Positions 11,300-22,400 of a stretch of DNA of 64,000 bases are shown in pieces (position 1 is the first letter of the stretch; every line of letters begins with the position of its first letter). The notes below the pieces were generated by a model that worked only from the letters and a program-made list of their open reading frames with translations, did no database searches and was not told where the DNA came from. The DNA lies in NCBI GenBank assembly GCA_019059635.1, contig JAGVRJ010000010.1:1242501-1306500 (forward strand), read 5' to 3'. A program made the position numbers and the translations under genes. This stretch comes from Proales similis. Its lineage: Eukaryota; Rotifera; Eurotatoria; Ploima; Proalidae.

Positions 11300-11828
11300 G
11301 CAGAGCCAAGTCTGTTGGTATTGTTCGAGAGCCAGACAAACAGAGAGAAAAGGAGCGATTGCTTTTCTTCTTCTTCAAGTTGTAAATAACAAAGAAATAA
11401 AAGCCTTCGATTAATGTTGATACGCTCTGCTGCTGCAATTATTTTCTCTCATCATTTTATTCCACTCGACGGCTGCACTAGTTCATCCTGCATGGTAATC
11501 GGGTTGATTATTGGCGCAGCCACAGGCGATGAGTAAACTTGGCAGCAGTGAGAGGGGAAGCGAGGATTATGAGAGACAAACGCATGCAACTCTTGAGCGC
11601 CGACCACAAGTCAGAAGAGGAGGAGCAGCAGCAGAGCCCAGAAGCATGCGAATGAAAGATAATTAAGCCCTGCCAAAGTCTACCAATCGCATATTTTCAC
11701 AGTCATTTAATAATTTGGCTCATAATTTTGCTCGATTATGTTTGGCACTGTAGCTAAAATAGAAACCGCATTCTAACGCAAAAAAAGTTGCTAAAAACGC
11801 GTTTTAGACGAGAAATAATAGAGCGAGA
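11300..11828. other. 3' region of PRPF38A and promoter region of CDP-DAG synthase
   Basis: This is a 529-bp spacer. AATAAA at 11396-11401 is a good polyadenylation signal for PRPF38A. The region after it is AT-rich with a GA/CAG-rich patch near 11600-11640. I see no further gene. Confidence 0.4.
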
Positions 11829-13151
11829 ATGCTGACTCATCGCAAAGTTGGCCACACCGACCAAGCAAACCAAGAAGGAGAGAAGCAGTCTGAGGGCGGC
11901 GAAGAGAGACCTCGCCGACAGACTGAAGTGGCGTCCGACGAGGAAATGGAGCCGCTGCCGTCGAATCCGAGCGGAGAAGAAATACCGCAAGACAAGGCGA
12001 ACTTGGAGGCGCTCGACTCGGCGCTCAAGGAGCTGACGCCGCGCTGGCGCAACTGGGTCGTTCGTGGCGTGTTCACCATTATCATGATATTCGGCTTTCT
12101 GTTTATGATCAACATGGGCCCGCTCGCAATCACCTTGGTCATATTGGCCATCCAGTTCAAATGCTTTCACGAAATAATCACCATCGGCTACGTGGTCTAC
12201 AAGTCGCATCACCTGCCGCTATTCCGCTCGCTCAGCTGGTTTTTCCTCGTCACCTCCAACTACTATTTGTTTGGCGAGAATTTGATAGAAAAGTTCAGCG
12301 TCATGCTGAAAAAGGACGACTTCCTCGAGTTTTTCGTCCACTACCATCGTCTGATCTCGTTCTCGATGTACACGGGCGCGTTTGTGATGTTTGTGCTGAG
12401 TCTGAAAAAGACCTATTACCTGAAGCAGTTCACGCTGTTCGGCTACACTCATCTGGCGCTGTTGCTGATTGTGACGCAGTCGAATCTCATGATTCAGAAC
12501 GTCTTCGACGGCCTCATTTGGTTCCTGCTTCCGGTCTCGCTCATTGTCTGCAATGACATAATGGCCTACATGTTCGGCTTTTTCTTCGGCCGCACTCAAC
12601 TCATCAAGCTGTCGCCCAAGAAGACTTGGGAAGGATTCATCGGCGGCGCGTTCTCGACCATCCTGATCGGGCACGTGATCGCCGGCTACTTGTGCCAATA
12701 CAAAGAGTTCGTCTGTCCAATTGACTACGACGAAGCAGGCAACTCGATTAGCACTGAGCTGTGCGAGCCAAATCAGATATTTCTGCTTCAAGAGTACGAC
12801 TTGGCCAAGTGGATGCCGCTTGTGGGCTTCAAGGTCCATCTCAGGCCATTTCAGCTTCACGCGCTCGTGCTGGCTCTGTTCGCCTCCACCATCGGACCGT
12901 TCGGCGGCTTCTTTGCCAGCGGCTTCAAGCGCGCTTTCAAAATAAAAGACTTTGGCGACACCATACCTGGCCACGGCGGCTTCATGGACCGCTTCGACTG
13001 CCAAGTGATCATGGCCACTTTTGTCAACGTCTACATTCACACTTTCATACGCTCGCCGTCTGCGCAGCGTCTGTTCAATCAAGTTGTCAACCTTAGCCCA
13101 GAACAGCAGCAAGAGTTCCTGCGCCTCGTCAAGAGCAGATTTGGCGCCTGA
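11829..13151 (+). CDS. CDS: phosphatidate cytidylyltransferase (CDP-diacylglycerol synthase)
   Basis: This enzyme converts phosphatidic acid and CTP to CDP-diacylglycerol in the ER membrane, supplying phosphatidylinositol synthesis. The single exon encodes 440 residues. Residues 1-70 are a hydrophilic, acidic cytosolic N-terminus. Then come about eight membrane segments, starting with [31 protein letters not shown] and the family signature [14 protein letters not shown] followed by FMDRFD (about residues 375-400) carry the conserved Asp and Lys residues of the active site. Length and order match animal CDS1/2. The 3' UTR carries a short CAA repeat. The gene is intronless like its neighbour PRPF38A. 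Confidence 0.97.
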   Translation: MLTHRKVGHTDQANQEGEKQSEGGEERPRRQTEVASDEEMEPLPSNPSGEEIPQDKANLEALDSALKELTPRWRNWVVRGVFTIIMIFGFLFMINMGPLAITLVILAIQFKCFHEIITIGYVVYKSHHLPLFRSLSWFFLVTSNYYLFGENLIEKFSVMLKKDDFLEFFVHYHRLISFSMYTGAFVMFVLSLKKTYYLKQFTLFGYTHLALLLIVTQSNLMIQNVFDGLIWFLLPVSLIVCNDIMAYMFGFFFGRTQLIKLSPKKTWEGFIGGAFSTILIGHVIAGYLCQYKEFVCPIDYDEAGNSISTELCEPNQIFLLQEYDLAKWMPLVGFKVHLRPFQLHALVLALFASTIGPFGGFFASGFKRAFKIKDFGDTIPGHGGFMDRFDCQVIMATFVNVYIHTFIRSPSAQRLFNQVVNLSPEQQQEFLRLVKSRFGA

Positions 13152-13821
13152 TTTAGAGTTCGATTCACATTCGATTTAGAGCAAAAACAACAACAACAAC
13201 AGCAGCATTCATTACAAATATATTTTAGCGCGTGAATGTAAATGTCTAGAGTGTCTTGTCTATTAATCTGTTTCCTCTTTAAATTTGAAATTTACACTCT
13301 TCCCCTCTCCTCCTTCGTCTCTTTTTCGCTCTTGTTACTTTTTGTCTCAATTATTCTAAAACGTGAGTCGTTTTGTTCTTGGCTATTTTTTCTCTCTCAT
13401 TTGGGCCCACTGTCTGAGTGCTTTGGAAATGTTTGATTTAGAATGAGATGATTGTGGTTCACTTTGGACGTTTTATGAAACAAACAAACAGCAGCTGTGC
13501 CATCTAACCGATGCTAATAGTCTGAGAAATTTGCTCTAGTTCGAATAAACGCCTGGTGAACGAGACGACTAAATATCTTCGGTTGGGCCTGTCTTCGCTT
13601 GCTAGCTCTCTTGCGCTTGTCTGCACGAGCCAAGACGGCGCGATCAAACTCAAAAGTCAACTCGTCTGCTCGGTTAGATTGAACAAATCGGCAACAATGC
13701 GAACACGATGCTCCGAGTCTGGATGACATCACTTGTATAAATTGAACGCATTTTGGCTCGCTACGACAGCCATTAGCAACCAAATCGATTAAAACCAAAT
13801 TTCAAAAACCCGACTGACACC
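13152..13821. other. intergenic region before the defensin cluster
   Basis: This 670-bp AT- and pyrimidine-rich stretch holds the 3' UTR of CDP-DAG synthase and the promoter of the first defensin gene (TATAAA at 13736). A 94-codon minus-strand frame across the promoter has no recognisable content and I did not call it. Confidence 0.4.
13736..13741 (+). promoter_or_regulatory. TATA box of defensin 1
   Basis: TATAAA lies 81 bp upstream of the start codon. This is a suitable distance for a short 5' UTR in an inducible immune gene. Confidence 0.5.
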
Positions 13822-14584
13822 ATGTACTCGATGCGAGCCGTTCTGATCGCTTGTCTCATGACGTCCGTGTTCACCGCGTCTGGTAAATAGAAACTCAATT
13901 CAATCTAATCAAACCGCCACTCTGATGTGTCTATGGCGGTTAGTGCCTCTTGGTCACCACTTGCACTCTTCGATTGAGCAGAAAATCATTGAGCAGAACA
14001 TGAATATGGGCGCCCAACAAACCACAGTTGAGCCGACAACAGCCGAACCGTTGGATGTGACTGAGCCTGCCATCACAGAGCCTGCCATTACTGAGCCTGC
14101 CATTACTGAGCCTGCCATTACTGAGCCTGCTATTACTGAGCCTGCCATCACTGAGCCGATCACGGTCGAAGTGGACGTGGTGGAGCCGACCACGGCTGAA
14201 AACAATAATGACCTTGACGAAAATAACGACCTGCAAGAGTCAACAACGGCCTTGTCCGTGGCAAGCGAGAATAACCAGAACTCGCAAGAGACAACAACAG
14301 AATCGAACGAGGACGACGATCAGATCTCAGACGAGGCAACAACAGCTTTGCCTGAATCGAATGATCAAAGTGAAGATCAAAATGACCAATCTGAGGTGAG
14401 CACTTTGCCACCGCAGTTGGGCGAAGAGAACCAAAACGGCCAGTTGAGCCGAGAAAAGCGAATCACGTGCGACTTGCTCTCAGGCCTTGGCTGGAATCAT
14501 GCCCTCTGCGCTCTGAACTGCATCCGACTCGGCAGACGAGGCGGTTTCTGCAACAGCAGAGGCGTCTGCATCTGCCGCCGTTAA
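13822..14584 (+). CDS. defensin 1 with long acidic repeat-bearing propeptide
   Basis: This encodes a secreted CS-alpha-beta antimicrobial peptide precursor. Exon 1 (13822-13882) encodes the signal peptide [21 protein letters not shown] 61-bp phase-1 intron follows, and exon 2 runs 13944-14584, giving 233 residues. The propeptide is about 170 residues, rich in Thr, Glu, Asp, Asn and Gln. It contains six tandem TEPAI units (14060-14149) and several TTAL/TTE motifs. A dibasic KR then precedes the mature peptide of about 41 residues ([16 protein letters not shown] onward), with cysteine spacing C-x12-C-x3-C-x9-C-x5-C-x1-C and the RGGFC gamma-core. The mature part is strikingly like insect defensins. 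The propeptide length is unusual, since insect prodefensins usually carry short prosegments. The acidic segment may neutralise the cationic mature peptide. Confidence 0.9.
14060..14149 (+). repeat. 15-bp coding minisatellite (six units, TEPAI)
   Basis: Six head-to-tail copies of a 15-bp unit near ACTGAGCCTGCCATT differ mostly at third codon positions. They keep the reading frame of the defensin 1 propeptide. Confidence 0.95.
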
Positions 14585-15081
14585 CAGCTCAGGCGTCGAG
14601 TCGATTGGGATCGTCAAGCGATGCCTTTGCCGATTCGTTTTAGTTAATTTAGAAAATAAAGCGAACATTAGACAGCAGATACATTCGACTCTTGAGCCGG
14701 GACTCTTTTCATTCAGATCGAGCTGCTGGTAGAAGGGTGTGACTAATGCATGACGCCGAATGTGAACACCGACATTTGGCAAATGAACGATAAAAAGTCA
14801 ATTCAGCAACTCAAACCGAAGATAGTCTGGCTACACACTAAATGCTACATATTGAGCCAATCAAAGAGCTGGATATCGGCAGGCAGTGTTTGCGTTTGTT
14901 TTATCATCGATCATGAACGTGTCACACTTAAACGCGCAATAGCCGGAGCAAGTAGCTTGCAGTCAAGACGGAGAGATCGAGAAGGCGCGATCTGAGATGA
15001 TTGCAGATGGCAACTGAGTTGCCTATAAATTTGTCCCACACCGATCAGGGGGAAATCAAAAGCAATTTTAAAACAGAAAAC
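14585..15081. promoter_or_regulatory. spacer between defensins 1 and 2
   Basis: This 497-bp spacer holds the defensin 1 polyadenylation signal AATAAA (14655-14660) and the defensin 2 TATA box TATAAA (15024-15029, 58 bp before its ATG). GGGGAAATCA (about 15049-15058) is loosely NF-kappaB-like but lies downstream of the TATA box, so I give it little weight. Confidence 0.45.
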
Positions 15082-15372
15082 ATGAAGATATTCTACCTGA
15101 CTCTTGTGTTGGCCTTGCTGGCCTCCGCTTTCTCCGCGTCTGGTAAGCAGCAAGAGCAAAGCTTGCGTGCGAATTTCGATCAGAAATTGAACTAATTCAT
15201 AAATTCAGTTCATGGCGGAAGCGATGAAGAGCAGCCGATCCAAGGCCGACTCACTTGCGATCTCCTCTCCGGTCTTGGCTGGAATCATTCTCTTTGCGCT
15301 GCCAACTGCATTCGTTTGGGCTACCGAGGTGGCTACTGCGACAGTCAAGGAGTTTGCCGATGCCGTAATTAA
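15082..15372 (+). CDS. defensin 2
   Basis: This encodes a secreted antimicrobial peptide precursor of 74 residues. Exon 1 (15082-15142) encodes the signal peptide [20 protein letters not shown]. Exon 2 (15209-15372) is joined at phase 1 exactly as in defensin 1. The prosegment is only about 14 residues ([13 protein letters not shown]), acidic, and ends in a single Arg rather than a dibasic site. The mature part begins [20 protein letters not shown] and keeps the spacing C-x12-C-x3-C-x9-C-x5-C-x1-C and the RGGYC motif. It is the most canonical of the three and the closest to insect defensins. AATAAA follows at 15437. Confidence 0.93.
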
Positions 15373-15613
15373 AGGCAGCACCAACCGCTGTCCGACCAAA
15401 TCTGCCCAATCAAATCAATACATACTGACAAAAATGAATAAATCTTTATCAATCTTATGAAGTTTGAACTCATGCTTCTCATGCTCAGGCTCATGCTTCT
15501 GGCTGCGCAATTTGTTGGGATTTAAACAGATGGGCTCGACTTTGCTATTTATTGACTCGACTCTTCCTCCACCTCAAAATTTACAACAAAAATCCGAAAT
15601 AATTCAACAGAAC

Positions 15614-15917
15614 ATGATCAAGTTCGCTCATCTAGCTTTGATTGTTGGCTTGCTCGCTTGCAGCCTAGCCGCGTCCGGTAGCTTTTTGTTTACTATTGGC
15701 TTGTACGCGAGCTACGTAACCGTTGCTTTGACTCAAAGTGCCGCCGCTTGACAAGCAAACAGCTCAAAGTGAGGCGGTCTTAACCTGCGAATACATTTGG
15801 GCCGGAATGATGCCTGTCGGCTGGGACAACTTGGACTGCACAATCAAATGCACTCGGCTTGGCTACTATTTTGGCATGTGCGACAAAAACGGTGTTTGCA
15901 AATGCACCAATTTTTGA
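15614..15917 (+). CDS. defensin 3 (divergent)
   Basis: This encodes a secreted six-cysteine peptide precursor of 80 residues. Exon 1 (15614-15677) gives the signal peptide MIKFAHLALIVGLLACSLAAS. A phase-1 intron precedes exon 2 (15739-15917). The prosegment is short (PPLDKQTAQSEAV) with no dibasic site. The mature part begins LTCEYIWAG. Its first loop is 16 residues instead of 12, and the conserved Gly-Gly before the fourth Cys is replaced by FG (YYFGMC). The remaining spacing C-x3-C-x9-C-x5-C-x1-C is intact. It is less basic than the other two, so it may have a changed target. AATAAA follows at 15940. The shared intron position and the Ala-Ser/Val junction show common descent with defensins 1 and 2. 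Confidence 0.88.
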
Positions 15918-15939
15918 GCAAATTGCGCGCAATTGACTG

Positions 15940-15945
15940 AATAAA
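15940..15945 (+). terminator. polyadenylation signal of defensin 3
   Basis: AATAAA lies 23 bp after the stop codon. Confidence 0.6.
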
Positions 15946-16430
15946 GAAAATCGCGCTTTCAGACCAAGTTAAAGAAGAACGATTGGGAAAACGGGAAAAT
16001 GAGCGGACCACATCGGCGACGGCGACGACGGCCGTTCTTTAGCATCACGGGTGATAATTTGCATGAGATAAACTGCTGAGAGGTTATCTATGAGCAGCCC
16101 ATGAATTTGCCGTGTAATGAGGCCAGATATAGTCAAGTAGCGAATCAAATAGACAGCGCAAACTCATCTCGAAGAGCCGGGTCGGAACAGGACGACGGGG
16201 AGAGGGGGACAGAAAAAGCGATGGAGAAGAGGAGACGAATAAAAATGAGCGACTTTGCCCGATATGAATTTTTGCTGATAGACGCTAAACAGATAAATGG
16301 CCTCATGTGCCTGGCCGAAGCATTCTATTCTTCGGCGAGTTACATAAAACCTGCGATAAATACCTAAGGCCTCTTATTGCCATTGAATTCTAGAAGCGAA
16401 CAGATTGACAAATCGAATTGCGCGTTTTAA
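15946..16430. other. intergenic region before the giant MAM/LDLa gene
   Basis: This stretch of about 485 bp is purine-rich in the middle. An 88-codon plus-strand frame (16101-16367) shows no domain and I did not call it. No TATA box is obvious near 16431. Confidence 0.35.
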
Positions 16431-19400
16431 ATGAGAAGCATGAACGAACACTGGCTTCGTTCTAGCCGGGCTCCGGTCTTGGCGCTTCTGCTGCAGTGTA
16501 AGCTCTCTTTTCAGAAGCAAACTTGCGAATATATTCTCACAGCGACATTCATCATTCAGTTTTGCTCATGCTCGCGCTGGCGAGTCGGGCAAGATCGAGC
16601 GCAGACGACTGTGACTTTGAAAGCCCATGCACGGCATGGAAAAACAGCCGATCCAACACATTCAACTGGACTGTGTACAATGCGAGCTACGGCTCGGCGT
16701 CGCTAAACGGACCAAACATCGATCACACGAAACAGTCGGCCGAAGGCTCTTATATAATGCCGGTCATACTCGATCCGACAGGCTTTTCGTCCACTACTCT
16801 GGAGGGCGGGCCATTTCAAAAGCAGAAATGCATCGAGTTCTGGTATTACCTTTACGGATCAGAGGTTCGATTCATTTGCCATTGGCCAAAATGATTTCGC
16901 TTAACCCGCGATCGTCAAGGTCGGCGAGCTCAGGCTAAACCAGAAGGTCTACATGTCTTCTGGTCCATCAACAATGATAAAATGGAAGCGATCGCGCTCT
17001 GCTGAGCCTCTCTGGCAGTACGGCCAAGTCACGTTGGACTATTATGTAACTTACAACAAAATGGATGCTCTGTTCACTCTAGTTCTGAACAGAGTTCAAT
17101 TTGACGTGAGACGCCGCTAAAGCAACAGCAGCAGCAGCTCTTTGTTTGACATTTTTCCCAAGGGTGTGGTTGCATTGGACGACATTGTGGTTCTTGACGG
17201 CGAATGCAAGCGAACAGACTTGTGCGATTTCGAAGACGGCAGCTTGTGCGACGCGACCAACGAGCCGACTGCCAGCGCAGAATGGATGGTCGGCAATGGC
17301 ACCTATTTGGATCAAATATTCGCATTTAACATGACCGATGTAAGCAGCGGACTTGTTAGCTGCACAACGTAGCGCTAAACTAGTCGATTTCGAAGCACAC
17401 GTACGACACGCCAGAAGGAAAGTTTCTGTTCTTTACCACAAACGGAGGCGACAATGCCATCATCACCTCGCCAGCTCAGGAGCGCACGGCCGAGTCCTGC
17501 TACCATTTCTACTTTTACATCGACTCCCAAGGTGACTAGAACGACCAGTGTAATGGCCTATCTGACCAGAAATCTGACCACTGACATTGTACAGCCAACG
17601 ACAAGGAGACCTCATTAAGCGTGAATGTGAATGGCGATGGTCAGCCCGATTGGAGCTTCCAAGGCCTCACCAGCAAAAGGTCAAGAGCCAAGGCGAATAT
17701 GAAATGTTCAAACTTTCACTCATTCGATTCTAATTGACAGATGGAGGGTGGGCGAAGTGACTGTGAAATCAAACACGAGCTGGAAGGCAACAATCGAGGG
17801 CGTCATTAAGCCACAAGTGATCGCACACACTGTGATCGGTGAGTCCATTCGTTGCTTAGTCGCCTCAATGTTCAATCTCCTCAACTAGAAATGAAGCCAT
17901 CGACGATATAAGGATCATTCGAAATGCTTGTCCCCGACCGGCCGAGTGTGACTTTGAAGGCTTCACTTTGTGCGGCTATGAGAACCGTCCGGGCACCAAA
18001 ATGAAGTGGATTCTCACTCAAAGATATGGTCCCAACTCAATTTACGGAGGGCCGAGCGCCGATCACACCCTAGGCATCGGTAAGATGGGAACTTATGCCA
18101 TTATCGGTAAGAGAAGCCAACTGCTCTCAGCTGATTGTCTGAGCCTGACCATTCTCTTGGTTTGAAGATTCGAAGCCAGGAGCAAAGGGAGACACGGCTG
18201 CTTTGGAGAGCGAGCCGCTGTCCGCTGGAGAGCACTGCCTTAGATTCTACTATTTCATGATAAACACGGTGGTTCCTTCGATGGGAACTCTAAACGTCTA
18301 CGTGAATGAGTTGGCAACCGGCTCTATGATCCTAAAGTGGAGCTTGAGTGGCAATCAGGACAGGAGCTGGCTCGAAGCGAGCTTCTCTTACATTGCCATA
18401 GGCGAGCACACGATCGTGTTCGAAGGAGTGAAGGGCAGCAGCTACAGTGACATTGCCATCGACGACATTACTTGGTCAAACAGCTCAAACTGCACTCTTT
18501 TCCCGCTCAAGGCAGCGCCGGTCATCACAACAACACCAACAACCACGACCTCGACCTCAACCACAATGAACCCGAGACGAACAACCTACTCATGGCAGCC
18601 ACAGAGCGCCTATGACTGCAATTTCGAACACGACTTGTGTCAATGGACTAACGACCCGAGCGCCGATTACGAGTGGACCCGTCGTAACAGACCGAGCTTT
18701 TTTCTCACAGGTTTCGATTTGACAGTCCTTGCTAGCCTCGTCCTGCTTCTCTCTATCGCTCTGAACAAGGACCTACCATCGATCATACCTATCAGAATGA
18801 AAGCGGCTATTTCGTTCATTCGGGAGTAAGCACTTTCTCGTCGGCTCTTGTTTTCAAAACTCAAAACGATTGAATGAAAGGAGCAAAGCCCCAAAAAGCC
18901 AAACAACAAGTGCCGTCTCGTCTCGCCGACCATCTCTGGCGATAAATGCCTTGGTGAGCAGCCGCAGTCCAGTTTGAGCGCCATAAATTGCCTTCAATCA
19001 GTTTTAATTCTAGAATTCTACTATCACGCGTACGGCAGCGACGTGAATGCGTTGGACGTTTACCTGAAAGTGGGCGACAAGCTCGGAGCGCCAGTGTGGA
19101 CTCGAACCAGAAACCAGGGCAATCAGTGGATTCGCGGAGAACTCAAAATCCAAGACATGGCCCAGGACTATCAGATCGTGTTCGAAGCAATCAATGGGCG
19201 CTATGCTCGAGACGTGAGTGAATTTCACGTTCGCTCGCTTCTCTCCACTTGTTTGACTCGTTCGTTTTTAAAAGGTGATCGCTTTGGACGACATCCGCGT
19301 CCTGCCCAGCTGTGCGGCCGACCTGAGCCGATTTTGCGATTTTGAAAGCAGCGATTTCTGCTTCTATCAACAAGAGGCCAGCGACCAAGTCAAGTGGCAG

Positions 19401-22400
19401 CGGGGCAAAGCATCCGAAGTAAATCCCTCGCCGGACGCCGATCAGTGAGTGTTCGAGTTTCGAGCATCAAAATTGCGAATCTAATCGTCAAAATTCAAAA
19501 CAGCACCACTGGCACTGACCAAGGCCATTTTGCTTACGCAATGGGCACAAGCAAAGACGAGGCCATTTCGGTAATTGAATTCAACGTGGCTAATCTAAGC
19601 GACCGTTTCAACGACTCTAAATCTTAGGGCACTCTGATTACGGAATCGTTTGCACCAAACGCAGAGCAATGCGTCGAGTTCTACTATTACCAGCACTGGT
19701 CGACTGTTGGCGAGCTAAATGTTTATGCCATTGACCCGTCGAGCGGGCGCAATACGAGCGCACTTGAGTTTCCCCTGTGGAGCGAGCCACTGCCAACTCA
19801 AGCAACAGACGGATGGCAGATTGCCCGAGTTAGAGTGCCGGGCGCAGTGGCCATCAAGCCGTTCAAGCTTCTCTTTGAAGAATATGTGAGAGCCAGCGCT
19901 GACGGTAAATGCCCGTTCGATTAAGACACAAGACAGTGCAGTTGCTAAAACACTCAAACATCAAGGCCTCGGCTACAACATTTTCATCGACGACATTTAC
20001 ATTCGCGATCAGAGCTGTCCCCCTCCAGGAGACTGCGACTTTGACAACGGACTTTGTAAGAGCCTTTCAGATCAATCCAAATGGCTGAGCAGGCGAAATT
20101 AATTGAAATTGTAAACGAAGGCTCTTGGGCTATTGATTCGTCTCTATCCAACATTGATTGGCAACTGAATACCGGAGACAACCAGGAAACGGCCATTCCG
20201 GATCATACGTGAGCTGCTTTCCTGAATCGCACTTCTGATTGTCTTCTATTCGAGCCTGTCGTTCTAGCTCTGGACATTTGACTGGTGGCTACCTTTTCAT
20301 TGAGTCGAGCGTAGATGCCGAAGCTGGCCGGGACTCGTTTTTGCGCAGTGAAATATTTCCGTTCGGAACTCCTCCGCGCGGACGCTGCATGACGTTCTGG
20401 TACGCGTTCGCAGGCGAAAAGACAGGCATGATCAGCGTGTTGGTGCAAAACGCGAAAAGCAAAGACACCAAGGTCATTTGGTTACTGGATGGAGCGAACA
20501 CAAATGCCAACTGGAAGTTCGCTTCGGTCAGCTTCTATGTGGACTACGACTACTCGATTCTGGTCGGAGGCGTGAGCGGCAAAGCGCAGAGCTTGATTGC
20601 AATCGACGATATAGTCTTCCGCGAGTCGAGCTACTGTGGCCTCACTCCATTCGAGGCAACCACAAATGTTGTTCTCTCACCCGTGACCACGCCAGCGCCA
20701 AGCACCAGCACTCAAGCACCGACTGTGTACGATTGCAATTTCGAGAAGGATTTCTGCAACTGGCAGAACGTTACCGACCAGCCGATCTTCTGGACCAGAA
20801 ACCAAGGCAGAACTCCGACGATGAACACCGGCCCGACCAACGATCACACGTAAGTGGCGCCCGTTCTTCCTCTTTTGAACGATCTCTGATCGAAATGACA
20901 TCAAGGACCGGAACTGCCGATGGATGGTACATTTACATGCGTAAGTAGAAGAAATTGCTCTCAAGAGAGCTCAATTCGTTTGAGCTGCATTTCCGCTTGA
21001 ATTTAGGCGCATTGACGGGCAAGCAGAATGACACAGCCCGTCTTGTCTCGATCGAGGCTCCGTATCAGCCGCAAGGAAACTGCTTCGAGTTCTTCTATCA
21101 CATGCAAGGACAACTGGTCGGCTCGCTCAACATTTACAAGCAGCCTAAGGACGAAAACGAGACCAGAATCTGGAGCAAAGAGGGCAATCAAGTGAACGGA
21201 TGGCTGCGAGGCCAGGTGAACATCGACTCGCAAGAGGCGTTCAAAATCGTCATCGAAGCTGTGCGTGGTCGAAGTTTGGCCGGCGACATTGCTGTCGACG
21301 ATGTGGCGCTTCTTGACGGCCAATGTGAAAGCCAAGGCCTGTTCTTTTGCGACTTCGAAACCGACAAGTGCGGAATGACCGACGATGAAACCAACGATTT
21401 CAATTGGATTCGAACTGCTGGCCCAATGACTCAGTTCTTCGCCTCTGGTCCGAGTGTGGATCATACGGTAATTGGTTTAGATTTGAGTGGAGAGGGCCTT
21501 TAATCATCATTTTCAAGACCTTGTCCCGAAGCGGCTTTTACATGGGAATCGACTCCAGCTCGCCGAGAAAGCCGGGCGAAAGAGCACGAATCGTGTCTCC
21601 ACAATTTGCCAACTCGGATCAAGGCTACTGCTTGACCTGGTATTATCACATGCGAGGAGTTGACATGGGAGCACTCAGCGTGTATGTGAGAAGCGAAGAC
21701 AAGACCGGCCTGTTGTGGCGACTACGAGAGAATGTCGGCGACGTGTGGAATTTCGGCCAAGTGACCATCAAACGCAATCCGAAACAGGCCAATTTCTCGT
21801 TCGTTTTCGAAGGCGAAATAGGCGAGTTCTACCTGAGCTACATGGGCCTCGACGATGTGAGGCTGGAAGAGGGCATGTGTCCGGAGTTCGCCTCGTGCAC
21901 ATTCGAAGGCTTCGACTATTGCGGATGGCAGAACGTGGAGGACGAGCGCGACCAATTCGACTGGGAGTTTGGCACTCATGAATCATCATCGTCCGACACT
22001 GGACCCTCGTAAGGCCTCAGCCATTGAATGTATGAGCTCAAGTTAACTTTGTTTGAACCAAAGGTACGATCACACGCTTGGAAGTGGACTGGGCGTCTAC
22101 TTGTTCATCGAGGCCAGTTTTCCAGTTCGCGAGGGCTACCGGGCCGTTTTGGAGAGCACGCACATACCAGCGACGCCAACATTCGGACTTTGCATGGACT
22201 TTTGGTACCACATGTACGGTCAGTCGATGGGCTCATTGAACGTCTACATGAATGTGTCAAACACGAGCATCCTTCTCTGGAGCCAGTACGGAAACAAAGG
22301 AGACGAATGGCTCAACGCGCGTGTTCCAATTCGCTCGTCCAAATCGTATCGAATCGCCATTGAGGCGGTGCGTGGATCTGGCTACAGCTCGGACATTGCG

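Noticed and set aside
12219-13112. 297-codon minus-strand frame opposite CDP-DAG synthase
   Set aside because: It is a shadow of the strongly conserved plus-strand gene and has no domain of its own.
13514-13798. 94-codon minus-strand frame in the defensin 1 promoter
   Set aside because: It spans the TATA box and shows no recognisable content.
15049-15058. NF-kappaB-like site before defensin 2
   Set aside because: Only a loose match, downstream of the TATA box, and with no equivalent at the other two defensins.
16101-16367. 88-codon plus-strand frame before the MAM/LDLa gene
   Set aside because: Biased composition, no motif, and no supporting signals.
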